Position numbers and translations under genes: made by a program. The notes below the pieces were generated by a model. The model was not told the origin of the DNA and made no database searches. It saw only the letters and a program-made list of their open reading frames with translations. Of a DNA stretch of 64,000 nt, positions 43,669 to 55,770 are shown in pieces. The first letter of the stretch is position 1. Each line of letters starts with the position of its first letter. This DNA comes from Solanum dulcamara (Eukaryota > Streptophyta > Magnoliopsida > Solanales > Solanaceae), in NCBI RefSeq assembly GCF_947179165.1, contig NC_077240.1, positions 82,038,001 through 82,102,000 of the forward strand, written 5' to 3'.

Positions 43669-46600
43669 TAGGGAACTTTCTGTTACTGTTTTCTTTCCTT
43701 CATTATGTAAATTGAGCCAGTCTTAGCAAGGAGTGCATTACCTTTTGTGGAAACTGATCTAGGCACCCTGGCCGCCAAATTATCAGACAGAGTAGCTTGT
43801 AGTGCTGTATCTTTTTGGAAGTTTGTAACGGATAGTTTTTGAGATGATTGAATGTTGTCAGATATTTCTATCTATATCATGATGTTTTTCTCTCTTTCCC
43901 TCCTTACTGGAGTTACCTTAACATTATATGATGACTGCATTTGCTGTGTGGTTTCTTTCTGCTGTATGTTATGCTTTAGTCGTGCTCTCTTTGACACATT
44001 TGTTGCTTTTTCTGGGGGTGGCTGGGTGGGTTTCCGCACGTTCGTTGTTGAAAGACTTTTCTTTGTTGCTTTTAAGTTGCAGCAAATGGATGCTTGCAAA
44101 TGATATGGCCTTGCCCTTTAAGTTTAATTCCAATAATTTTTTTAGCATTTTTTTTTGTAATATCCCTATCTTCTATTTCAACAGTGAAGACCATATAGAT
44201 ATACACTGCATAACCGCATGGATAAGCTCACGCTAACCCTTCAATTTGGGATCCAAATTCGATATTTTACTTGGGAGATATTGGGAAGGATGACCATATA
44301 GATCACACATATCCATACATCATTTTTTGAGAACGCACACGTCTAGAAATCTTGCTCCTTTAATAGCTGATGAGAGGAGATTGTTAGATATTTCAGTTAA
44401 AATAGCATGGAACGCTGATGATATCCTTTGTATATGCTAAGGAAGGGAGTGATTGCAAACAAGCATGAGCTTTGCAGAAAACCTGAGGCATGAAACCTGT
44501 CCTTAATCTTTTGGCCAGATCTTTCTGAATTGTTATCTGTAGTTAAGGAGAGCTGGCATGCTGATTTAATTGGTTTGTCACGTTGTACGACTTCCACCTG
44601 AATGTAGTTATGGTTCACACTCATGTTTGGATTTAAATCTGGTAATTCAAGGTGTATGTGACTGTCCAAAGTTTCAAAGTCATATCTAAGAGGCTGATAT
44701 GACACTATCCGTTCAAGACCAAACTAGACTATATTTCCCGCCATATTGAGGCACTATCTTACAATGTAAAAGGAGGTGATTTTCATGTCTGTGCGCCTGA
44801 GCATGAAATGCCAACTGATACATGTGATTTGCTTCTTCCACAAATTCTTTCTTGATACCAAGGACTATGGAAAGGCTACCTTTTAGATGTCCAGCAGCTT
44901 CTCCTAGTACCCTCAACCATCTCCATTACATCATGACTATCTTGTATAATTCTGTGTTATTGGAGCAATTCCATCAAATTTTGGAACTTTGCGACCTCCC
45001 AATTTTGCAAGTTTCTCCTGAACTGCAAAAACTTCTCCACCTCCCTCCCCCATCTCCATTACATCATGACTATCGTATGTAATTCTTTTTTTTTTTGCAG
45101 CAGTTCCATCAAATTTTGGAACTGTGTCCTCCAATCTTGCAAGTTTTTAAACCCAATGAACTTCTCCACCTTGTATTTTCTGTATTCATTGGACTGATAT
45201 CTTCTTTTGGCATGATTTCTCTTACATGTTAGGGATGGCCATAATCAAGATTTAATGTGATGTGAGACACTAACTTCACCAGAGGCATCACGAAGTTTTG
45301 GGGTTGTAACTTTTAAATTTTGTGAGGAAATAGGCGGTGTGGAAGTATGTAGTGGAAAGTTCATGTAAATTGGCATGCCTCTGGTGAGGTCACAACCTAA
45401 AAATAAAATGCTTCAAAATATGATGCAAGGCGACACTTTTTTCCTCCAAATAGGGATGATCAATAATATTAGGTGGATGAATTCTAAGATATGAGAGTCT
45501 CGACTTGAAGATTTTCTTGGGTCAGATCTAGTTTGAAAGTGTGGCCTCTTGATTCCTCCCGTAAGATATATAGTCTACTTCTGGAAAAAAATAGTAGGAA
45601 TAATAATCAACATTTGTTGTGTCTTGTCAATGCTTTGCAAGAAAATCTGCAACTTTTGATGAAGGTCTAAAGCAATGTTGAACTTAACCTTTTGTTTGAT
45701 AGAGTATGCTCTTAATTTATGAAGAAAGCCCCATAGTGGTCGAGGAATGATGATTGATTGCCTTGTACTGCATGAACTAACAAAAGGGAGTTTCATGCTG
45801 TTAGTGGATTCTTTTCTTACACTATTTGAGACCACACAACATAGGGGATGCTTTTAAACCTTGGTGTTAATTCCCTGGCTAAGTTGAATGAAACAGCCTA
45901 TCACTAAATCATCATATCATTTCTTATTACCTGAACTCCACACTAGTGCAGTGATTAACCCTCTAATTCACAGGTTAATTGTAGGATCTTGATGGCTTAA
46001 CCCATCTCACCGTTCAAATTTGTAAGCCGTCCTCTCCTTTTCCACTAACTAGATTATGGATATCTTCCCACGGAAGTCCACAGGAGTTTTTAGGAAACTG
46101 TAAATGCAATATCTATGAACTAGAGTTTTTTAAGTGATGTTAAATCCATGCTGGAGGGAAATTCCCTGGTTCTAGTGTGTTATAGAAACTATGTTCTAGA
46201 TGTAGTATAAGCATATGATAGATGGTGATATCTGCAAGGTTGTTTCTCTTTTGTCCACTATATTGGAGAATCTATTCCAGGGAAGTCCAGATTTGCAACA
46301 ATCTATTATACAATATTTTGTCTTGTTTGAATGTTTGTGGATCAGCTAAGGGCTATTTCCAAACTGCTACAACCTTCTATTGCAGTTTGATCTGAACTAA
46401 GTGGGTGGTTTATCGTCTGCATTCGGTGAAAGCAAGAGCATTTTGATATATACTGCGGTATAACTGAGTTTTGTCAACTTGTTTTTCTGTTGCTAACATT
46501 TGATTCATGAGTTTCTGCATAAAGATCGGAACTTCTTATGCCAGATTTTACTTAACCCGAATTTCCTGCGATTATTTCTAGTATGGAATGAGTCAATCAT

Positions 46601-47133
46601 CCACTTTGGTATCTTATTGAACAAAAATGGTGATATTGTTCCTCCATTGGGCTATTTCTTTGCAAAACTGTGCTCAATTTCATATGTGGCAATTCCGCCA
46701 AGATCTCTTCGTTAGTTGGGAGAAGAATCTGCCCCTTACTGAGATGAAATGCAACGCCTCTCCACATTTCTTGCCCTTTTGTCTCAATCTCCAAGATTTG
46801 CGGCATCATAGAGCTGGAGGACTTGTGTTGGTTTTGGGATATCCCTTCCAGTTATCTTTATCTCATTAGGGAGCTATTTTCCCACCTTGATTTTAAAGTT
46901 TGTTTGAACTTTTTCCCTTGCTATTTTTCTATATTTTGTTGTGCTAGAATTTCATAACTTTCCAGCAAGTGCCTCTCTTTGGATGGTGTGGTTTTAAGGT
47001 GGTGTTTGTTTTAAAAGTTTGGAAGATCATCTCATTTTGTGGATTGTTGTTTTCCCTCATTTTCCTTCCTATGAGAAATTCACCATGAATTCTTCATTTT
47101 GATTTAGCACTGTTGAAGTTGTGCTGAGTATCT
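43669..47133. other. Gene-poor stretch with decayed, possibly retroelement-derived sequence
   Basis: No intact gene. After the SF3B6 3' UTR, short broken frames appear on the minus strand. One at about 44715-44850 reads ENHLLLHCK and, in another frame, a W...SLVL spacing reminiscent of the zinc-binding C-terminal domain of plant non-LTR reverse transcriptases. The match is weak. Other frames between 45575 and 46870 are short and unrecognised. Confidence 0.4.
44917..45182. repeat. Degenerate tandem repeat, 2 x about 133 bp
   Basis: CCATCTCCATTACATCATGA recurs at 44917 and 45050, and TTCCATCAAATTTTGGAACT recurs in the same spacing. The second unit ends near 45182. Confidence 0.75.
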
Positions 47134-48159
47134 GCAAAAGCCTTAGAAAAGTATAGTGTTTGAGCTCAAGATATTGCTTTTTTCCTCCTGTCAATAGAAA
47201 AATTTCTTGCCAACTTGCATTTTGGTAGAATATCTTATAACATATGGTTGAGAAATATGCAGTTTTTCGTCCTTCCCACGTATGAAAGCTTACACATATC
47301 CAAGTAAAAAGAGAAAGTTATGATTGGTAGTACTTATGATATCTAGTTATTTTTGTTAAACTTTTTCATTACATGAGAGCTACATACCACGTATGAAAGC
47401 CTTAGACATATCTAGTTATTTTTGTTAAACTTTTTCATTATATGAGAGCTACAAAAGCCAAAACACTGGGAACATGCAAAAGCCTTAGAAAAGTATAGTG
47501 TTTGAGCTCAAGATATTGCTTTTTTCCTCCTGTCAATAGAAAAATTTCTTGCCAACTTGCATTTTGGTAGAATATCTTATAACATATGGTTGAGAAATAT
47601 GCAGTTTTTCGTCCTTCCCACGTATGAAAGCTTATACATATCCAAGTAAAAAGAGAAAGTTATGATTGGTAGTACTTATGATATCTAGTTATTTTTGTTA
47701 AACTTTTTCATTACATGAGAGCTACATACCACGTATGAAAGCCTTAGACATATCTAGTTATTTTTGTTAAACTTTTTCATTATATGAGAGCTACAAAAGC
47801 CAAAACACTGGGAACATGCAAAAGCCTTAGAAAAGTATAGTGTTTGAGCTCAAGATATTGCTTTTTTCCTCCTGTCAATAGAAAAATTTCTTGCCAACTT
47901 GCATTTTGGTAGAATATCTTATAACATATGGTTGAGAAATATGCAGTTTTTCGTCCTTCCCACGTATGAAAGCTTACACATATCCAAGTAAAAAGAGAAA
48001 GTTATGATTGGTAGTACTTATGATATCTAGTTATTTTTGTTAAACTTTTTCATTACATGAGAGCTACATACCACGTATGAAAGCCTTAGACATATCTAGT
48101 TATTTTTGTTAAACTTTTTCATTATATGAGAGCTACAAAAGCCAAAACACTGGGAACAT
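47134..48159. repeat. Tandem repeat, 3 x 342 bp, almost identical
   Basis: Units start at 47134, 47476 and 47818 with GCAAAAGCCTTAGAAAAGTA. By eye the only difference is one C/T (CTTACACAT versus CTTATACAT in unit 2). Each unit contains an internal partial repeat of about 70 bp (ACGTATGAAAGC... with TATCTAGTTATTTTTGTTAA twice). No ORF over 60 codons spans it. Confidence 0.97.
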
Positions 48160-49146
48160 GCAATGTGTTGTGACCAAAATTTTGGATTTGGACCAAAGAG
48201 ACCCATTCAAGGACCTGCTGGTTTTGGTAACTATCTAACGTATTCTGCAACCATAATCATTTTTGGAGGACATTATATATTTTTGGATTTACGTGCTCGA
48301 TGTTAGAGCCTGTAAAGTCAGGTGGGGAAGAAAAGAAAACTCAAATCAGGCATACAATTGCATACTGATCATACCCATTCACTATACATGATAAATAAGC
48401 TGGTATGGAAAAGCCTACATAATAGTTCAAAATGGCAACAACATACCTAGTAAAAAATCAGACAAGTAGAGTCGAGAAGTTCTAGTATTCTATTTTACGC
48501 AACACAACAATTAGGAATTGAGAATCTTTATCTTTAGATCGAAGTAAAGGGTCTAGTTGTTGAAAGAATGGTTTCCATTACTATTTGAGTCCTTATTGTT
48601 AGTAAAGTTGGTGAATTAAGCAGAGGTACGGAAAGAAAGGGATTTGAACCTTCAGTAAACAAAAGCCAGGTGTTATGTAAAGAGTGTTACTCCTACCTTA
48701 CGAGAAGAAAAGGCTTGCACCTATGAATTTCCCCCCCAAAATAAAAGCCTTTTTTAGTAGAGAATTTAAGGTGATTTAGGGAGAGTCAAGTAGTAAATAG
48801 GCATTCCTCTATTCTGGGGATTCAGTGATGAATTCATACACGAGACACGCCAACATGTACCTTCATTTTGAGCCTATGTTTTTAAATGAATTCAGAGAAG
48901 AAAAAAAGGGAACAAGTTAGATCTGTTAATATAAAGAAAATGATATGTCGTTCATCACTCGATCTAAATCCCACTGGACAAAAACTTATAAAATCTGGAG
49001 GAACAAAGCTAAAACAGAACAGATAAGAAAACATAAAGAGTTCCTTCATGTGCGAGATTGTCACTAGGCAGATTCAGGTTCCAATTGCAACTAGCTGCAA
49101 GTGCTGGGCAGTGAATGATCAAAAGAAAATTGGGAGGATGGATTGC
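48160..49146. other. Downstream flank of RPN8, no gene seen
   Basis: Convergent intergenic region between SF3B6 and RPN8. Apart from the plastid-tRNA-like fragment at 48629-48667, nothing is recognised. The last few hundred bases are probably RPN8 3' UTR. Confidence 0.5.
48629..48667 (-). pseudogene. Fragment resembling plastid trnS-GGA 3' half
   Basis: On the minus strand it reads GGCTTTTGTTTACTGAAGG then TTCAAATCCCTTTCTTTCCG. As I recall chloroplast tRNA-Ser(GGA), its variable arm, T arm and acceptor end are GGCTTTTGTTTACCGAGGG then TTCGAATCCCTCTCTTTCCG, about 4 differences in 39. The 5' half of a tRNA does not follow. Probably an old plastid (or plastid-via-mitochondrion) DNA insertion. 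Not a functional tRNA gene. Confidence 0.5.
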
Positions 49147-52100
49147 TTAGCTTCCAGCTGTAGTTGGCACTGCACGAGGCTTCGAATCCTCAGCCTTTTC
49201 GTGTTCCTTGTTAAGCATCTGAAAAATGGATATCACAAGCCTCAGACTCTATGGGCTCGCTGTGCAGATATTATATGCAGTAAAATGTACTCACTCTGTC
49301 CCAATTTATGTGCAGTTGTTTGACTGGAACAGAGTTCAAGAAAGTACGAAAGGCTTTTGAAACTTATGGTTTAAAACAAGCCATACATTTGTGTGACTAC
49401 AAATCATCTTATCAAGATTCAAAATTTAAAAGTTAAATTGTTTTAAAATATTTAAAGATATCATTCATTTAGTAACAGACTAAAAAGAAAGGTTTGTGGA
49501 AGCCAGGACATATCATCAAAATTCTGCGTGTAACCAGGACAGTCGCAGAAGCAAGGACTCTGTGAAAGATTGACAGTTCCGTTAGAGTTAAAGTTAAACA
49601 ACAGGGTTCAAACCATGTTCAATTATAGTATAATTGAAGGCATTGACACTAACTGAACCAAGTTGCTGGAGTATTCTAATTGAACTATTTTTTGACAAGA
49701 ATTGAACACTCATTTAGATCTGTGTTTACCTTTGTGCAATACAGTTTTTCGAAAGATAATGACAAACAAACAAGTGAAACTTTTGAAGCGTAGTTAAAAA
49801 GTAAAATGTACCTTGTTGTTGATCAAGTTATGGAGAGCAATTACACTTCGGATAAGTGAAGATAGATATATGACCAACATCATATCATTCGTTTTCACTG
49901 CAACAAGAAATCAAATGGGCACTCAAAAGGTTAAAAGACCATCTCTCGGTGGTGGAGATTTTCAAATTGAAACGGAGATGGAATTCCAGCTAATTTACCT
50001 GAAAATGCTTTAACTAATTCAGCAACATTTAGATTTGGCAATAGGTTGAAGACATCCTGCAAAATTTTTTTTAAAAAAAAAATAGAATTCAACATGTAAC
50101 CATCTTTGAATTGGATGGGAAGTCCGTTAAAATCAGCCTATCGGCACCACAACAAAATGAAGAGAACACTGGCAGCAGTTGGTGGATCAAAAAAGCAACA
50201 CTTTTGTTTAGATGCAGAACAGAAGTCTTTCAGCGCTCCATGTTAAAATTCATGAGTTAGTAATAGATTTGACCTAGAAGAACACTCGATACCAAAACTT
50301 CGAACATCTAACTAAAACAGAATTATCATACAATGATTCGGGAAGATCGCAACAAGCAATAGCGTATATGCAACCAAACTGCATGCAGAAAATTCTTTAT
50401 AGAAAACATATTGCCACTCATAGCCAAGGACAAGATATTCCTAAAATGTAGCAGCTTAATTTGCACAAAATAAGGTCCTTGAGCAGAGAAAGCTGCAGAA
50501 ACTACTTTCTCTGCTTAAGGACCATATTTTGAACAAATTAAGCTGAATATATACAAATTCATATAAATTTTTACTTAAAAAGTTCCCTAAGAACATCAAC
50601 CTCCTTTAGAATGTAGATGAAGTTAGCAACTGAAAGAATGATCATAAAGCCAGAAAAGAGAAGGAAAGTTGATAGAAATGCATACCTGCAGATGGTATAG
50701 AATCTCATGGTTCAAGGGGAGCTTCCCATCAATGACAAGATCTAAATAACTTCGAATCTCTTGAAGTCGAGCATCCAATCCCTTCAAAGCTGCCAGTTTC
50801 CCAGTTACCTGGATTGGAAGTATTCATCTCTACTTGTCAAGAAGCCAAACTTAGAGCCCGTTTGGATGGGCTTAAAAAAAGTAACTTTTATGTATGAAGT
50901 GCTTTTAGAACTTTGAAGTGCTGAAAGTTATTTTTATAAATAAGCAGTTGAGTGTTTGGATAAAAGTGCTTAAATGAGGAAAATGATGTGAATTTTAGGG
51001 TTAAAAGAATAAAAAGGGTAGTTTGGAAATTTAGTTAAAATATAAGTGATATAAAAGTAATTTTCATGGTTAAAGAAAATGACTTTAAGCACTTAGAAAA
51101 AAAAAGTTAGGAATCCTAACTTTTCATTTTTAACTGACTTTAAGAACTTTATGGCTTAAAGTTAGCATTAGGCAAACACATCCAAAAGCTAAAAAGGGGC
51201 TCTTATTATTATCAATTTTCTATAATTGAAAGGTCATAAGAAGGTTCTGAAAGAAACCTCAGTTGCAAGGGTACTGATTGTAGTATCTTTCACATCCCTT
51301 AGCAAGTGCTCAACACCTGTCCATTAGAATACATAATACGCAAAATTTTAATGCGTATACAAAGTGAAAATGTCACTTGTGATGGAGAATGACAGGAAAC
51401 TGCTAACAATTCAAGCAAATGAAATAAGTTGAATTTTTCTAAGTAAAACAACGGTAAACTAAAGAGTAAAAATCAATCTTGGAGTTACCAATTTCTTCAA
51501 CTTCATGAGCAGCGATTTCTGAAGGTACATGCACAAACACATTCTGGCTTTTCTGAGTTGCATTCTGCAAGTATACCCATCCAGCACATCAAGTACATTG
51601 CAAAAACAACCTATGAATATCAACAAGCACCAAACCCTTCTAGATGATGAACTACTAATCTAAGTTGTTACCTCTTTAACTTCCTCAACTGCATAGTATG
51701 CCTTAGTTGGTATTCCTAGCTCCTTAGGCTGGACGTCGATTATAACCAAGACAGGAGTAGGGACGTAGCTGCAATAACACCATCAATATAAGCAACATAT
51801 TTGGGTGTGAAACCTTATAGCATAAAATTGTTCCTCTCTTGAAAACGAGGAACAGTTTTAAGTGACATTCTAATTTGTACAGTGTGCTTCACATCATATA
51901 TCCAATTTTTAAGTTCCGGTATGAACCCTGCTCCCCCTCCCATGTCTTACACTATAGTCTGTATCTCATGATTAGTTCAGTTTGAGTTGTTTCCGAAGGT
52001 GTAACTGCTAGCATAGCTGAAATTTTGGTTTCTTTGGCTTGGGCAGGTTGATTTTGCAATGTCCTTGCTAGCCCTCAAGATTAGCGTGTTTGAGGAAAAT

Positions 52101-55100
52101 CAATACAGGAGACGAGTAACTTTTCCTAGGAGGACTAGTAGCATAAAACTTGGTAGCTTCTAAAGAGAAGACAGCTCTGATGAGAAATTATACCTCTTAA
52201 TGTTGGCCTCCTTCCCATTAAGGCGCATCAGCACAGAGCAGGGCTTATAATAGGAAAAGAAGTGACCAAACAAGGATGAGAACTTTTGTGAAAATTCATA
52301 CAGCAATTGCATTGCCTTAATAGAACTGACACTGGAATATAACTCCGATAGAGTGGAAAGCTAGTTTTTCGTAAAATAACCAAAATTTATTTTACCATAA
52401 TACTAGAAAAGTCTACATTACCTTCCCGGACCCTGCGTGAACGGATTCTTCGAACACGGGGCTGCCCTTTTTTTTTAAAACTAGAGGAGTCTATGTTACT
52501 ACTGTCTTCAATAACCCAGCTTTCCATTTCCTACTACTCGTTCCTTTAGCTTAGACTTAAATGGAGCTTTTCTGAAAATTGAAATATCACAACATGGGAA
52601 GTCTTCAAAGAATTCTAAAAGACTTGGGACAAGGCAAAACTTAAATTAAATTAAAAAGGATGTGCAGCACTAATATTGTGCAAGAGGACATTTAAAAAAA
52701 ATGGAGCATTTCTGAAAATTGAAATATCACAACATGGGAAGTCTTCAAAGAATTCTAAAAGACTTGGGACAAGGCAAAACTTAAATTAAATTAAAAAGGA
52801 TGTGCAGCACTAATATTGTGCAAGAGGACATTTAAAAAAAATGAATATACAATGGAACTCATACCCACATTTAAATTTTGAGAACCTTTTCTAAGCAATA
52901 GGTAGAAATCCATCTACATAGCTTTTGCATAGAGGTTGCTTCCTTAAAATGAAGTAGCAAATAGGGAAAGGACAAAATCATAATTCCCACAATCTCCTCT
53001 CAGATATCTTATTTGTTAATGTCATACTATTATCAAAATCTAGACTAAGTTAGACTTGTTGAAATTTATTAGAAAATCGTCATCTATAAAGCCATTTTGA
53101 ATTTCGCACCAGAAGGCGATTTACTACCATGAATTTTAACTATTAAAAAGTTGTTTTGAGTTGAAATTTTGGTATATCCATGAAAATGCATTTTAAATTG
53201 CATGAAGGAGTTGGGAGGTCACCAATGAAAGTTGTTATGTCAAGGGACTAGTACAAGATCAAGAGGGAAGTAAACTAGTTTGATTTGTGCATTTCAACGA
53301 TTTGTCCATTTTCCTGTAAAGTCTATTAATTTGTATCCTTTTTAGGTATACCCTACTGTAAGCAATTCTCTCCCAAAGTTCTCGTTTTGCCGTTTCCCGA
53401 TCTCTCTAACAGATTCATTTGATAAGTAAAGCTTGTAGCTTGAGAAAACCATCCAGGCATAATCAATCACCAAAAAGATTCTCGCGTTGCCAAATTAAAG
53501 ATGCCAAATAGGATCTCTGAATGAATAAATAGATGATAATGCCCTTACTCATTAAAAAGCCCATGAATGTTGAGGTCATTCTCCCGAAGTTTGGGACCAG
53601 TGCTATACCAACCAACAACATGCTCCTTTGCTGATACAATTAAGTCAAAGGAAGAATGAACATTCAAAGAGGTGACAACACATCTATAAAAAATCATGAA
53701 TTGCAAATCACGCACGTAAAGAATAACTATACCGTTTATCCTACGGAACATGGAAAACATTGATTCATGATAGTTATGGTCAAGAAACCAGATACTTGGG
53801 TCCCTGTCATCCTCCTCAAAGGGCACTGCACGAAATAGCAGAGGATGTTAGGTAAAAATCACAAAACAGATCCATATCTACGGGCTGAGCCAACTCTTCC
53901 TTTAGTTAGAAGTAAAACATGGAAAACGGTAAAAAGTGTTGCAGCCAGATGAACCCATCTCAGGAAACTGCGCAGGTTTCACAGTTAATTTATTCAACTA
54001 AGTATGTCGACAGTCTAATTGATACTGCAATACATCTCCACAGAAAGGCTAGATGTCGGTCCTTCCCTCAAAATTCAGCAATTAACAGTTAACTGTGTTG
54101 GTAACCGAAGTATGTTCTGATTTCTTACTTCCATTCACTACAGTAAGAATACGTTTCAGGGGTTGACAGGATTAGCTATGTATTTATCTTTCCCAAAACC
54201 AGTATAGATTTCCTCAATCTGCTGGAATATGATTTACAATATAAAGCCAATTAACCACACATGTATAAGCCTTTCATCATGAGCATTCTTTCTTTCCTTG
54301 ACAAGCTTAACAAAGAGGCAAGAACATCTTACAATAAAGTGACAAAATCTAAGGATTATCAGAACACAGAATACCTCCAGAAATGTAGGATAGCTTATGT
54401 GAAACATTAAAAGAAAAAAACCACCCACTTTATACCTACTTCTAGCTTGTCCTTCTCCATTCTGAAAACAAAATAATTACTGCTTTTCTCAGATCCAGGC
54501 AAGACCTACCCCAACAGAAAGAAAAAAACACATCCACTCTTCAAAAACCGTATTTTTCTCTAATTCAGATGAAACTCAACTAACTTTTACTTCCATCAGA
54601 ATACAAAAAGACCATAGTAATCAACTACTCTAAATCTCAAACTAGTTGAGGCCAGCTATATGATTTTCATGTCCATTCCACTCGATTCAGTTCAATTCCA
54701 TCCAAATACAAAGCCAAGAACAAAACCAACCTAATTAATCCATGTAAATGAAGGCAAATTGAATGTTGTTTTACAATTTTCCCAGCACATTAGATACCTA
54801 TTCCTAGTTCCAATATCAAATTTAGCTCATTAAAAACCTAAGTTACTTTGAATTCCATCAAAATGCAAGAACAAAAGCAACTCAATAATTAATCCCACAA
54901 ATAAAAGCAAATTGACTGTTATTCTACAATTTCCCAGCACATTAGATACATATTCCCACTTCACAGTTCCAATCTTAAATTTAGCTCATACGCACCCTAG
55001 CAAACTTCAAATTCCATCAAAAATCAAAATAACAAAAAAAATAAAAACTCAAAACCCCATGAAGCAAAATTTGAACAGATCTGAAAAGGGTTTACAACAA

Positions 55101-55293
55101 TGATACCTGCATAGCTATTAGTAACATCAACAGTGCCTTTAAATGAAGTTCCAAGCAAAACCCCAACAACACGTTTCCTTGTATCTCTTGCAACTCTGTT
55201 GTAGTGGTCTACGATGCTCAAAAGCACAAGCGGATGAACTATCACCTTCTCAATCGGCCTCGAAGATATTTGCTGAGATTTGATTACATCCAT
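49147..55293 (-). CDS. RPN8: 26S proteasome regulatory particle non-ATPase subunit RPN8
   Basis: MPN-domain lid subunit that pairs with the deubiquitinase RPN11 in the 19S regulatory particle. Ten coding exons in gene order: 55293-55107, 53825-53733, 53630-53549, 51768-51672, 51564-51489, 51316-51258, 50808-50686, 50056-49999, 49897-49812, 49218-49147. They total 933 nt, 310 aa. It starts [20 protein letters not shown]. The MPN domain covers about residues 14-140. At the place of the JAMM HxH motif it has VGWYSTGP (99-106), so it is the inactive MPN- type, as expected for RPN8. The C-terminal half contains [40 protein letters not shown] and [20 protein letters not shown], and it ends [12 protein letters not shown]. 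Intact. Introns carry a hAT-like MITE, a Stowaway-like piece and a 140-bp tandem duplication. Confidence 0.97.
49286..49500 (+). repeat. Stowaway-like MITE remnant in RPN8 intron 9
   Basis: TACTCACTCTGTCCCAATTT followed by ATGTGCAG and TTTGACTGGAACAGAG is the left end of a very common Tc1/mariner-type plant MITE (CTCCCTCCGTCCCAA consensus, TA target). The right inverted repeat was not found, so it is truncated. Confidence 0.65.
50854..51202. mobile_element. hAT-like MITE in RPN8 intron 6
   Basis: Starts GAGCCCGTTTGGATGGG and ends with AACACATCCAAAAGC and GGGGCTC, inverse-complementary at the outer GAGCCC and in the TTTGGATG word. It is 349 bp and AT-rich, with AAGTGCTT/AAGCACTT words inside. 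No coding capacity, and no convincing target duplication. Confidence 0.65.
52421..52482 (-). repeat. SINE 5'-half fragment, inverted (RPN8 intron 3)
   Basis: On the minus strand it reads GGGCAGCCCCGTGTTCGAAG and then CGCAGGGTCCGGGAAGG. This is a diverged relative of the fragment at 32572-32646. Confidence 0.55.
52561..52840. repeat. Tandem duplication, 2 x 140 bp, in RPN8 intron 3
   Basis: Units start ATGGAGCTTTTCTGAAAATT at 52561 and ATGGAGCATTTCTGAAAATT at 52701. By eye they differ at that single position. Confidence 0.95.
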
Positions 55294-55463
55294 TATTGCT
55301 TCTTTCTCTCTTGAAATCTGCAAGAAAAGGGAAAACTTGCTCTCCAAGGGAAAAGAGAGAATCAACTGGGCAGCTTTGTTAAGTATTTTCTTTTGTGTGT
55401 GTATATATTAAGACCTTTTTTTTATATTTTTTCTCTTTTTGTATTGATTTTGATATTCATGAT

Positions 55464-55481
55464 AATGGGCTTAGGCCCATT
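55464..55481. promoter_or_regulatory. Paired site II motif upstream of RPN8
   Basis: AATGGGC and GCCCATT in inverted order with a 4-bp spacer, about 170 bases upstream of the RPN8 start codon. TGGGCY/RGCCCA site II elements are bound by TCP-type factors in plant housekeeping promoters. The position fits a core RPN8 promoter element. Confidence 0.6.
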
Positions 55482-55612
55482 TTATGTTGGACCTTTTGAT
55501 GCTCATAATAGGAAAAAAGAACACGTTGTACTTCAAAATGAAAAATTATTTACAAGCAGCTATAACTTACTTTCAACCCATATTTTTAACTGCTAATTCA
55601 CGTTTGCTGTTT

Positions 55613-55770
55613 GATACCATCAGAGTATATAAGAGAACACTACTTAGTTATTCCTTGATATTATTAGAGTATATATATAACATGCAGTCTGATTGATGCC
55701 ATAAAAGTATATATAGATATCATCAGAGTATGTAGATACCATTAGAGTATATATACACTCCGATGGTATC
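55613..55770. repeat. Minisatellite of GATACCATNAGAGTATATA units
   Basis: About five degenerate units of 20-30 bp with the core AGAGTATATA or AGAGTATGTA preceded by GATACCAT or GATATCAT. The last part, ACTCCGATGGTATC, is the inverse complement of the unit, so the block can fold on itself. Confidence 0.75.

Noticed and set aside
43852..44236. Overlapping frames of 75-102 codons downstream of SF3B6.
   Set aside because: They lie in the 3' flank of the gene, are hydrophobic low-information frames on both strands and show no recognisable family.
44397..44916. Minus-strand frames as a functional retroelement protein.
   Set aside because: At most a weak ENHLLLHCK resemblance to a reverse-transcriptase zinc-binding domain, with frame breaks; not enough to call an element.
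54630..54700. Possible TS-like SINE fragment in inverted orientation (CAAACTAGTTGAGGCCAGC).
   Set aside because: The match is limited to about 20 bases with no tail or target repeat.
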